A stretch of DNA of 64,000 bases from Haloarcula pellucida (GTDB lineage Archaea; Halobacteriota; Halobacteria; Halobacteriales; Haloarculaceae): assembly GCF_014647235.1 (NCBI RefSeq), contig NZ_BMOU01000004.1, forward strand, positions 310,379 to 374,378, read 5' to 3'. This document shows, piece by piece, positions 24,465 through 30,994 of the stretch. Within the stretch, counting starts at the first letter, position 1, and each line of letters starts with the position of its first letter. The position numbers and the translations under genes are program-made. Below the pieces are notes generated by a model. The model was not told where the DNA came from. It made no database searches and worked only from the letters and a program-made list of their open reading frames with translations.

Positions 24465-25289
24465 ATGTCTGAGGAAAGTACGGATTATCGCGAGTACCTC
24501 CAAGAGTGTCGTATATGGCAATTCTATCAGACTCACCGTCTCAAAAACATACCCCATAAGCGGAGGGTATTCATATCGACAGTACCAGGCTTTGTAATAT
24601 ATAGCGTCTTAGTTTTTATTTTGACTGCTTCTCTATTCGGATTGGCAGATATATCCCCCGCCATACTCGACGGTTCTTCTGTAAATACCAAAGGATTACT
24701 CGTAAAGCCTGAAAATGGAACGTGGCCGCTGAATGCATCTCTTGATGCATGGTTATTTTTCATTTCAACTCCAGTAATAACGTCCGGAGCGGCTGTAGCC
24801 GGATTATACCTGTTTCAGCAGAGCCCTTTCTCAAGCGATGTCAGTAAACGAACTACTATTTCAACCTTCGCTATAGGCGCACATCTACTCTGGATTTTCA
24901 TTTCAATATGGGGAGGGTTTGGTGTCAAGGTTGTTGGACGTTCTATATTAGAGATCCCGAAAGGTCCAGCAGTTGCACTGGGGGTGTATCACCTTTCTAT
25001 AGGCGCAGTTGCCTATGTCTACAGCCGTCGACTGGTTCCTTGCTGGTCGAAATCATTTTTTAATGATGTAGATCCCTATTTAAAGAACCAGTGGCGGTTC
25101 GCTCAATTCTTCATTTCTGGGGCTTTTGTGGGGATTGTTGGAGCTGCCATTCCATTTACACTGAATCTCGCAGGTCGGTTTGGACTCCCCGTTCTGGTGA
25201 TTGTTTTTGGATTAATAACTTCTCCGCCACTTTTTATTGCACTATTCCTAATGATGCGACTTCACTATATCGAGGTAGCCCGAAGGTAG
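24465..25289 (+). CDS. AT-rich multi-pass membrane protein, provirus cargo
   Basis: A 274-residue membrane protein I do not recognise. Hydrophobic segments include VPGFVIYSVLVFILTASLFG, DAWLFFISTPVITSGAAVAG, TFAIGAHLLWIFISIWGG, AVALGVYHLSIGAVAYVYS and two near the C-terminus (FFISGAFVGIVGAAIPF and LPVLVIVFGLITSPPLFIAL), so about six helices. Codon usage is markedly A/T-rich (ATA, AAA, TTT common), unlike the repressors before it, a sign of recent transfer. It starts 2 bases after the repressor pair and could be expressed from the lysogeny promoter. Superinfection exclusion is an inference from that position. Confidence 0.75.
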   Translation: MSEESTDYREYLQECRIWQFYQTHRLKNIPHKRRVFISTVPGFVIYSVLVFILTASLFGLADISPAILDGSSVNTKGLLVKPENGTWPLNASLDAWLFFISTPVITSGAAVAGLYLFQQSPFSSDVSKRTTISTFAIGAHLLWIFISIWGGFGVKVVGRSILEIPKGPAVALGVYHLSIGAVAYVYSRRLVPCWSKSFFNDVDPYLKNQWRFAQFFISGAFVGIVGAAIPFTLNLAGRFGLPVLVIVFGLITSPPLFIALFLMMRLHYIEVARR

Positions 25290-25296
25290 AGACTGG

Positions 25297-25956
25297 TTAA
25301 TTCACGGAATGCTGCGACACTGTCGGAGTCAATGTACCGGGATGAACCACCTCTGCCTCCTCGTCGCCGCCCTCGAGGAAGTCGACCTTCCCGCGCTCCC
25401 GTCGAATCGCCTCCGGACTGAACTCTCCGAGGTAGTGCTTTCTGAACGTATCCCAGTCCTCCCAGCCGCCGAAGGACATCACGACCGACGGAATCACACC
25501 CTGCTCCAGTAGATACGTGCCCCACGTCCGTCGGAGATCGTGGACGTCGAGATACTGCCAACCGCGGTCGCCGGTCTCTTCCTCCAGGGCGTCGGCGGCG
25601 CGCCGGACCCAGCGGTAGACTGTCGACCCAGCCACGTCCAGCAGCGGCTCGTCGTCGTCCTGCTGGTACGCCAGCGTCTCCGCAATGGTGACGACCTCCT
25701 TCGGGACCGGCGGCTCTCGGTACTTGTCTCGCTTCGCGTAGCTCTCCCAGACTCGTATGTGGTCGCCGGTCGGCCCGTCGACGAGGTCCTGCGGACACAC
25801 CTTGATGATTTCCGAGCGCCGGAGTCCGACCCGACCGGCGAGCAGGAAGGCCAGCCGCTGGTGAGGCGTCTCGGCCTGCTCGATCAGTCGCGTCAGTTCG
25901 TCGTCGGAGAGCCACACCCGCTTGCCGTCGTCGTTGTCGTAGTCCTTCAGCCTCAT
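25297..25956 (-). CDS. Second, short tyrosine recombinase
   Basis: A 219-residue integrase-family protein reduced to the catalytic domain. Residues expected for catalysis are Arg46 (GRVGLRRSEI), His139-x2-Arg142 (VHDLRRTWG), Trp165 (GGWEDWDTF) and Tyr175 (FRKHYLG), so it should be active. The N-terminal core-binding domain of XerC-like enzymes is missing. Its codon usage is GC-rich, in contrast with the AT-rich genes on both sides. The stop lies 7 bases from that of the convergent membrane gene. It may act on the repeats at 26041, 26598 and 27381 or invert or move the local cargo (inference). Confidence 0.85.
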   Translation of the reverse strand: MRLKDYDNDDGKRVWLSDDELTRLIEQAETPHQRLAFLLAGRVGLRRSEIIKVCPQDLVDGPTGDHIRVWESYAKRDKYREPPVPKEVVTIAETLAYQQDDDEPLLDVAGSTVYRWVRRAADALEEETGDRGWQYLDVHDLRRTWGTYLLEQGVIPSVVMSFGGWEDWDTFRKHYLGEFSPEAIRRERGKVDFLEGGDEEAEVVHPGTLTPTVSQHSVN

Positions 25957-26040
25957 GCACTCGTTCCCCAGTTCTATTGCAAAACATCTAGTTTTTTCGG
26001 TGAACTCGGGGGTCAGGAGGGGTCAAATCGAGCGAGATTG

Positions 26041-26065
26041 CACCAGAATGCGTGCTTCTCGGGCA
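26041..26065 (+). repeat. Cassette-boundary repeat, copy 1
   Basis: CACCAGAATG then five bases then TTCTCGGGCA. Copy 2 (26600-26624) matches at 21 of 25 positions with identical spacing. The arms AGAA and TTCT are self-complementary, as in recombinase core sites. The surrounding 182 bases (25957-26138) hold no gene I can support. A related TTCTCAGGCAG lies 20 bases on. Confidence 0.55.
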
Positions 26066-26177
26066 CCGGATTGCCGGGGTTCTCAGGCAGCGAGTCTCAG
26101 TGCAGAAATGGACATGTTCCTAGAGGCTTTTGATCTAAATGCATAATTTATTGGTAAGCAGGAGAAATTTGCAAACC

Positions 26178-26564
26178 ATGGCAGAGGGTGATATTCTTGT
26201 TGGCCTCATCACAGCGGTTGCTCTAATTCAGGGAGCATCTTCGATTCTGCTGAACAGTTTGGTGGCTGAAATTAGAAAACTATACGACAGCGAAGCAAAC
26301 CACTTGTATAGAATCTATGGTGCGATCTCGGTAAGCTATCTACTCAGTCTGATTGGGTTGATTGCTTTTGGATGGGGAGTACTCGCAGTTGTGAAAATTC
26401 TGGACTTTGGCATTTCTGGTCAGGGAGAACCCCTACCACCCTTGTCCTTGGATGCCTACTCTTTTATAGGGACGATTTTTCTTTTTAGTGGCATCATTCT
26501 AACTTGGCTTGCCGTAATCTATTCCTCTGGAATAATTGCATATGAGAAGAAAAAGAGTAGTTGA
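26178..26564 (+). CDS. AT-rich membrane protein in first cassette interval
   Basis: A 128-residue protein with three hydrophobic helices: GLITAVALIQGASSILLN, ISVSYLLSLIGLIAFGWGV and FIGTIFLFSGIILTWLAVIY. The end is lysine-rich (YEKKKSS), which is unusual for a haloarchaeal protein and points to recent acquisition. ATG at 26178 is preferred over ATG at 26139 because a TATA-like ATAATTTA at about 26143 lies 30 bases before it (leaderless). It is the only gene between repeat copies 1 and 2. Function unknown; small membrane toxins and exclusion proteins often look like this. Confidence 0.65.
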   Translation: MAEGDILVGLITAVALIQGASSILLNSLVAEIRKLYDSEANHLYRIYGAISVSYLLSLIGLIAFGWGVLAVVKILDFGISGQGEPLPPLSLDAYSFIGTIFLFSGIILTWLAVIYSSGIIAYEKKKSS

Positions 26565-26597
26565 GAGGGACCTATAACTCAGACATATTCACATCTG

Positions 26598-26624
26598 TAC
26601 ACCAGAATGAAGGATTCTCGGGCA
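26598..26624 (+). repeat. Cassette-boundary repeat, copy 2
   Basis: TACACCAGAATGAAGG followed by ATTCTCGGGCA. It pairs with copy 1 (21 of 25) and with copy 3 (20 of 26), the latter extending to the leading TACAC. AGAAT and ATTCT form an inverted pair around GAAGG. It separates the two AT-rich ORFs. Confidence 0.55.
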
Positions 26625-26682
26625 TTCAGACATCGGATTCTACAGGCAGAGACAAAATAAATGGAACAGCCCTATACGAAAA

Positions 26683-26718
26683 GATATATTATATTATATT
26701 ATATTGTTGTATAATATA
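26683..26718 (+). promoter_or_regulatory. ATATT-repeat promoter
   Basis: Four to five tandem ATATT units (about 26684-26705) run into TTGTATAATATA just before the ATG at 26719. Such a run supplies several overlapping TATA boxes at suitable distances for initiation at or just before the ATG. It is the most AT-rich stretch of the window and is likely a strong, possibly unregulated promoter. Confidence 0.6.
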
Positions 26719-27294
26719 ATGGTCAACTTGCATATTCGAGTTGCTGGTTTACTCTTAGATGTACTTGCAGCCACGATATTAGCATATGTGAGTACAAATA
26801 GTTTTGATAAGCGAATATCTAGATTTGTTGATAATCAACCGCTCTCACAGGCTAAAGACAAACTATTCACACAGAGTTATGTCTCCAATTCTCATGCCGG
26901 GTTTTATGACTTGGTCAAATCACATCAGCGGGGAGTTGACATAACCGTTGAACAAGATGACATACCTGACAGATATCCTCCCTATCCTACTCGGTTGGAG
27001 TTAGAACCCAAAGAAGGAGACAGAGTAACAATGTATTCAAATAGAGGCGAAGAAGTACTGGAAGGTCAAGAGAATAGTGAACTAATAGTACACTATTCTA
27101 ATCCAGATGAGGCGTATTATGATTATGATGATGAAAAGATGAACCTTGGAACTGGTGAAACGGCTATTTTACTTGCAGGGTTTGAAGAGTTGATTGAGGA
27201 AAAGAGAAATCAATGTGAAGATCGGATAGTATTCTTCGCTACTAGTACACTTGCGTTAGGATTTGCGCTACAATTAATTTCTTCTCTATTCTGA
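26719..27294 (+). CDS. AT-rich protein with N- and C-terminal membrane anchors, second cassette interval
   Basis: A 191-residue protein. One hydrophobic helix near the N-terminus (VAGLLLDVLAATILAYVS) and one at the C-terminus (IVFFATSTLALGFALQLIS) flank a soluble middle. That middle has a beta-rich part (YPTRLELEPKEGDRVTMYSN) and a GEEVLEGQENSELIVHYSN stretch, then a helix FEELIEEKRNQCEDR. Codon usage is very AT-rich. Two-anchor proteins with a cytosolic sensor-like middle occur among small defence effectors, but I recognise no family and make no firm call. ATG at 26719 is used rather than TTG 15 bases upstream. Confidence 0.65.
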   Translation: MVNLHIRVAGLLLDVLAATILAYVSTNSFDKRISRFVDNQPLSQAKDKLFTQSYVSNSHAGFYDLVKSHQRGVDITVEQDDIPDRYPPYPTRLELEPKEGDRVTMYSNRGEEVLEGQENSELIVHYSNPDEAYYDYDDEKMNLGTGETAILLAGFEELIEEKRNQCEDRIVFFATSTLALGFALQLISSLF

Positions 27295-27380
27295 GGCGAA
27301 AAAGATTCTTGGACAAGTATGGGAGAGTGTCAATAGGCCCGTACAACCTGTATCCGAGTTTGAGATGGAGAACGGACCAG

Positions 27381-27406
27381 TACACACGATCAAAGTATTC
27401 TCGGGC
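27381..27406 (+). repeat. Cassette-boundary repeat, copy 3
   Basis: TACAC then a variable stretch and GTATTCTCGGGC. It matches copy 2 at 20 of 26 positions with no gaps. It lies 5 bases beyond the stop codon of the last virion-operon gene, exactly where composition switches from AT-rich to GC-rich. It therefore marks the right edge of the AT-rich block. Confidence 0.5.
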
Positions 27407-27411
27407 GTCGG

Positions 27412-27846
27412 TCAGACGGCGCCGACGACCGCGCCGAACGCCTCGACCACCACCGCCCGGCCGCCGTGCTTCCAGACCCAGTCAATCGGCGTCGGCCAGC
27501 CCATCGCGTGCTGCAGGACATCGTCGGCGGCGCCGAGTCCCAACAGGATGACCGCGACTCGATGCCGTCGGGGCCAGAACGCCGACCACGCCGGCCGGAG
27601 GGGCGCGAGTATCACCAGCGCGTTGGCGACGAGCGACAGCGTGGCGCCGATGACCGGATACCGCGCCCACACCAACCCGAACGACGCAAGCCCGCCGAGG
27701 ATGCCGCACAGGACCAGCCACGGTTCGCGGTCGCGGTGGTCGTCCCAGACGATGAGCAACGGCACCAGCGCCGCCAGCAAGAACGTCATGTAGTGGTGGG
27801 GTAGCGCTGCGTTCCCGTCCGGCACGACGTGGTAGGGCCACATCAC
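27412..27846 (-). CDS. Virus membrane protein, last gene of the virion operon
   Basis: A 144-residue protein with four hydrophobic helices (MTFLLAALVPLLIVW; WLVLCGILGGLASFGLVWA; VIGATLSLVANALVILA; RVAVILLGLGAADDVL) and a start MMWPYHVVPDGNAALPHHY with two His. Proteins of this plan recur in haloarchaeal viruses, sometimes near lysis or release genes, but the function is not known. It overlaps the preceding gene by 4 bases. The operon ends here; the cassette repeat copy 3 follows. Confidence 0.72.
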   Translation of the reverse strand: MMWPYHVVPDGNAALPHHYMTFLLAALVPLLIVWDDHRDREPWLVLCGILGGLASFGLVWARYPVIGATLSLVANALVILAPLRPAWSAFWPRRHRVAVILLGLGAADDVLQHAMGWPTPIDWVWKHGGRAVVVEAFGAVVGAV

Positions 27847-28145
27847 GACTGCGCGGCCTCCCTGCCGGTCTCACTCTCGACTGGCGCCGCGTCAGCGTCG
27901 GCCTGCTGGTCGGCGCCGTCCTCGACGACAGCGCCGCGCCCGTAGACCGCTCGCTTCATCGCCTGCTGCTCGTCCTGTCCCGGCGGGGACTGGTACGGGA
28001 ACTTGACGGCCACCCACCGGCCGAAGCCCTCGACGCGCTCGATGCCGTACTTCGTCGGGACGGCCATGCCGCCGAGGAAGAATAGCACGGCCATCGCGAG
28101 CGTCTGTGCCTCTGGGGTCGGAATAGCGGATATTGCGGATTGCAT
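27843..28145 (-). CDS. Small membrane virion protein
   Basis: A 100-residue protein. One hydrophobic helix (TLAMAVLFFLGGMAVPT, residues about 15-31) follows a short N-terminus; the rest is soluble, first basic/aromatic (GRWVAVKFPYQSPPG) and then acidic and Ala-rich at the end. ATG at 28145 is the natural start, 2 bases from the stop of the fibre-like gene. Single-helix proteins at the 3' end of the operon in SH1-like viruses are components of the internal membrane; that role is inferred here. Confidence 0.65.
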   Translation of the reverse strand: MQSAISAIPTPEAQTLAMAVLFFLGGMAVPTKYGIERVEGFGRWVAVKFPYQSPPGQDEQQAMKRAVYGRGAVVEDGADQQADADAAPVESETGREAAQS

Positions 28146-28147
28146 GG

Positions 28148-29287
28148 TTAGATACCGTGGGTGTGACCGGGGAACGATTCGGTGACGCTCTTGATTTGAA
28201 GCGAGGCCGTCGCACTGCCGGGACACTGCACCTCGCGAACGAACGAATCGACGGTAATCGTCTTCGTCTCCGTCGCGCCTACGCTCCCCGTGATTTGGTT
28301 GCCGTTGCCCCGCACAATCACGTACTCAGACCCGTACGATGTGCCGGAACTCTCCACGTCCATCGTCTCGACGTAGGGCGGGGGAGTCACCGGGATGCTG
28401 GTGTCGGGGTCGACTTGACGGTTCCAGTTGGTCGATCTCGACGGCGTAGCCGACTGCGTGCCAGTCGGTCGAGAGTGATGCGCGTCGGCGTCACCGGAGT
28501 GAGTCGTTATCTCTGAGTCCGTGTAGTTCCGGGTCGCCACTCTGTTGCCCTGCTCGGAGAGCGTGCCGGACACCACGTCGACGCCGGAAACGGACGTGCC
28601 AGACCCGCCGTTGATGCGGAGCGCGGCGACGAACCCGCCGGACCCGTCCCGCTTGCGGATGGTCAGGTTGTAGTCGCCATTGACCAGCTGGTAGCGGGCG
28701 TCATCGGCGGCGTCGTACACTTCTAACGGTGTAGCGGTTATCTTGCCATCGCCCAGACTGACAGGTGCCGACAGGTCCAGCACCCCGCCGCTGCTGGTGA
28801 GGTTGCTGGATAACGCGAGGGCGAGGTCGTCGTTCGCGTCGGTCGTGAGGGCGTTGCCCAGCGCGAGAGCGAGGGTCTGCCCCGACCGGGTGAGCGGCGC
28901 CGACACCGTCACCGGGTCGTGGTGGTCGGCTGCCGAGACATCCGAGATGTTGTCGTGCGATATGGCCGACTCGTCGACCGCGAGGTCGTCGTTCGCGTCG
29001 ACGTGCAGCGCATTGCCGAAGGCGAGAGCGAGGGCCTGCCCCGACCGAGTGATCGGCGCCGTCACCGTCACCGGGTCGTGGTGGTCTGCCGGCGAGACGT
29101 TGTCTAACTGGTCGTGCGAGATGTAGCCCGTCACGTCCCACTGCGTGCCGTCATAGACCTTCGCCTCGCCGTTGCCGTCGCTCCCACCGTCCGTGTCGTA
29201 CCACGATTCCCCTTTTTCGGGGTCTGCGGGCGTGTCGGCCTGTATGTAGTCCCATCCGCCACCGGACGAGGCACTGAGTCCGGCCAT
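28148..29287 (-). CDS. Repeat-bearing fibre/spike-like protein
   Basis: A 379-residue secreted-type structural protein without signal peptide or membrane helix, rich in Ser, Thr, Asp and Gly. Residues 56-104 and 109-157 are two copies of a 49-residue unit sharing DHHDPVTV-APxTRSGQ and NDDLA. Phrases ISHD and SADHHD are hallmarks of haloarchaeal virus tail-fibre proteins. The C-terminal half has beta-rich segments and ends ESFPGHTHGI, with a glycine-histidine tip like carbohydrate-binding fibre heads. In SH1-type virions such genes encode the vertex spikes (VP3/VP6 position), so host recognition is the likely role. Confidence 0.78.
   Translation of the reverse strand: MAGLSASSGGGWDYIQADTPADPEKGESWYDTDGGSDGNGEAKVYDGTQWDVTGYISHDQLDNVSPADHHDPVTVTAPITRSGQALALAFGNALHVDANDDLAVDESAISHDNISDVSAADHHDPVTVSAPLTRSGQTLALALGNALTTDANDDLALALSSNLTSSGGVLDLSAPVSLGDGKITATPLEVYDAADDARYQLVNGDYNLTIRKRDGSGGFVAALRINGGSGTSVSGVDVVSGTLSEQGNRVATRNYTDSEITTHSGDADAHHSRPTGTQSATPSRSTNWNRQVDPDTSIPVTPPPYVETMDVESSGTSYGSEYVIVRGNGNQITGSVGATETKTITVDSFVREVQCPGSATASLQIKSVTESFPGHTHGI
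28817..29122 (-). repeat. Two tandem 147-base coding repeats in the fibre-like gene
   Basis: Unit A is 28976-29122 and unit B is 28817-28963, separated by 12 bases. They encode 49-residue repeats that differ at about 11 positions. The DNA identity is high enough to allow unequal recombination and copy-number change. Confidence 0.85.
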
Positions 29288-29288
29288 G

Positions 29289-29540
29289 TTACTGGCCCTC
29301 CTCGTCGGTGTCGACGGTCTGGACGGCGCCGAGTATCCTCCGCTCGATGCGACCGAGGCGCGGCAGAACGCCGCGCAGATGCGTGTTTCGTCCGGTTATC
29401 ATCTTCTGGTTGCGCTTGCTTCGTCGCGTGTTGTCCGTCACCTGCTGCTTGATACTCCGGAGGGCGGTCGCTCCGTAGGTCGCTGCCGCTGCTGTGACGA
29501 TTGCAGCCGCTTGCACGACGTAGGCGGTGAGTGGGTCCAC
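29289..29540 (-). CDS. Small virion-operon protein with one membrane helix
   Basis: An 83-residue protein: hydrophobic helix VVQAAAIVTAAAATYGATA near the N-terminus, then a strongly basic segment (RSIKQQVTDNTRRSKRNQK) and an acidic end. The GTG start at 29540 shares one base with the preceding stop (TAGTG). A membrane-anchored basic protein inside the virion could contact the packaged DNA; that is inference. No family recognised. Confidence 0.65.
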   Translation of the reverse strand: MDPLTAYVVQAAAIVTAAAATYGATALRSIKQQVTDNTRRSKRNQKMITGRNTHLRGVLPRLGRIERRILGAVQTVDTDEEGQ

Positions 29541-30157
29541 TACCGCCCACCTCCGGCGAGAGACGTCCCGAGAGAGGCGTACGGCGCTGCCACCCACAGC
29601 AGGACCAGCAGGACCACCAGCCCGCCGCCGACCTTCGCCTCGGTCGCAGTCACGCCGGGGATAGCGGCGAACGGGTCGCTTCCGTCGGTGCCGCCGTCGT
29701 TCCCGTCCGGGCCGGGGTCCTGCCAGAAACCCCGGTCTGCGTCACCGCCGGGCAGGCTGTCCGTGCCCTCCGAGACGGTGAGGCTCTGGGGTTGTGACGT
29801 GTCGGTCCCGTTGTTGCCCCTGACGGCCACCTCGGCCGTCACAGTGTACTCTCCGGGCGGTAGCGACGGCTGGAACTCCGCCGTCGCGTTGGCCTGCCCG
29901 GCGAGAGACGGTCGGTTGACCGGGACACACAGCGGTTCGTCCAGCTCCTCGACGACACTGCCGGCGGAGTCGCGGATGGTCAGCGTCACGTCGGTCATGT
30001 GGCCGTTGTTGACCACGCCGGAGTCGGGACAGACCACCGGCCCCCAGCCGACCGGACCGACCGTTTCGAGGTTGTTGATACCGACATCGACCGGGAAGGG
30101 CTGGTTCGCGGCCTGCTCGTCGCGGTAGTCGACGTATCGGACGCGAATGTCAGCCAT
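29540..30157 (-). CDS. Ig-like domain protein with C-terminal membrane anchor
   Basis: A 205-residue protein. Residues 1-125 form an Ig-like/CARDB-type beta sandwich (MADIRVRYVDYRDEQ; HMTDVTLTIRDSAGSVVEEL; LPPGEYTVTAEVAVRG). A Gly/Asp/Pro-rich linker follows, and a C-terminal hydrophobic helix KVGGGLVVLLVLLWVAAPYAS anchors it. This topology fits an outward-facing virion protein fixed in the internal membrane or at a vertex. It sits directly between the beta-rich proteins and the basic membrane protein. Confidence 0.7.
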   Translation of the reverse strand: MADIRVRYVDYRDEQAANQPFPVDVGINNLETVGPVGWGPVVCPDSGVVNNGHMTDVTLTIRDSAGSVVEELDEPLCVPVNRPSLAGQANATAEFQPSLPPGEYTVTAEVAVRGNNGTDTSQPQSLTVSEGTDSLPGGDADRGFWQDPGPDGNDGGTDGSDPFAAIPGVTATEAKVGGGLVVLLVLLWVAAPYASLGTSLAGGGR

Positions 30158-30550
30158 CTACTGCGCCCCCTCGAAGATGATGCCCACGCCGTCGCCGGCA
30201 CTGTTGGTCTTGATGTAGAGGTCGTTGACGTTGCTCCCCTCCCAGCTGAAGACGTGGCCGGCGTCGGTCAGGGGAACGAACTGGTCGGCGTCGTCGCCGA
30301 GGTACACGTCCCCGCTGTTGCCCGGCAGGTAGACGATGAGCGCCGTCACGCCGTCGGGAATCGTCAGGTCCGGCAGTGGCTCGGGCGTGGTCCCGCTGGT
30401 GCTGTACGTCTGGATAGTCGCACCGTCTGGGTTGCCCACTGCGTCACGGATGGCCTGCTGATGGCTCTCGTTGGCCGGGGGCACCTTGTCGCCGTCCTCG
30501 TTCTGGACGGTCTGTAGCTCGCCGACTTCGGCGCGGGTATCAAGTCCCAT
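30158..30550 (-). CDS. Beta-rich virion protein
   Basis: A 130-residue protein with strands LTIPDGVTALIVYLPG, GDVYLGDDADQFVPL and NDLYIKTNSAGDGVGIIFEG, typical of a small jelly-roll or spike base. An N-terminal helix-forming segment has TRAEVGELQTVQNEDG. No membrane segment. It overlaps the gene before it by 11 bases. In SH1 the corresponding place carries small structural proteins; the exact counterpart cannot be fixed by eye. Confidence 0.65.
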   Translation of the reverse strand: MGLDTRAEVGELQTVQNEDGDKVPPANESHQQAIRDAVGNPDGATIQTYSTSGTTPEPLPDLTIPDGVTALIVYLPGNSGDVYLGDDADQFVPLTDAGHVFSWEGSNVNDLYIKTNSAGDGVGIIFEGAQ

Positions 30551-30905
30551 TGCTTGCCTCCCAGCCGATGGGCTGCACGCTGTACGTGCGGGCCGTCGTG
30601 TCCGACAGGTTCCGCACGTAGACGGTCATCGACTCGCTGAACCGCTTCGCCGGGATGAACGTAGGCACCATGTCGTCGATGTCCGTGGGCGGGATGGGCG
30701 CCGGGCCGTACTGGCGGCTGCCGTCCATCCACACCTCATAACTGCTTTCGGGGTGTTTCGACATGGCGAGGAACGGCAGCGCGAAGTCAGTCACGCGCTG
30801 GGTCGGCTCGAACGTCACGATGAGCATTTCCCCCGGGTTCAGGCGCCGCGTGATGGGGTCGTTGTACCCCACGTCTCCGGGGTCCGGCTTCGGGACGACC
30901 GTCAC
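30540..30905 (-). CDS. Beta-rich virion protein
   Basis: A 121-residue protein with alternating strands (GEMLIVTFEPTQRVTDFALP, SYEVWMDGSRQYGPAP, SMTVYVRNLSDTTARTYSVQ), no membrane helix. Phrases PTFIPAKRFSESMTVYVRN and RLNPGEMLIV suggest a jelly-roll fold similar to vertex or minor capsid proteins. Overlaps the 30-residue ORF upstream by 4 bases and the next gene by 11. Role as a minor capsid or spike protein is inferred from context. Confidence 0.65.
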   Translation of the reverse strand: MTVVPKPDPGDVGYNDPITRRLNPGEMLIVTFEPTQRVTDFALPFLAMSKHPESSYEVWMDGSRQYGPAPIPPTDIDDMVPTFIPAKRFSESMTVYVRNLSDTTARTYSVQPIGWEASNGT

Positions 30906-30994
30906 GCTGCACCTCCGTCTTGCTCGATTCGCTCGCGCTGAGTCTCCTTCTCCTGCTCGTCCATCTCCTCGATGGTCGCAGTCACCTCAGGCAT
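30902..30994 (-). CDS. Tiny charged ORF, 30 residues
   Basis: MPEVTATIEEMDEQEKETQR begins a 30-residue, helix-forming, highly charged peptide. It overlaps the end of the acidic membrane protein by 8 bases and the following gene by 4, so it fills the only interval between them and is probably translated. No function can be given; it could be a small scaffold or linker. Confidence 0.5.
   Translation of the reverse strand: MPEVTATIEEMDEQEKETQRERIEQDGGAA

Noticed and set aside
26139-26177. Upstream ATG giving 13 extra residues to the 26178 gene
   Set aside because: The TATA box at about 26143 would lie inside that extension; a leaderless start at 26178 fits better.
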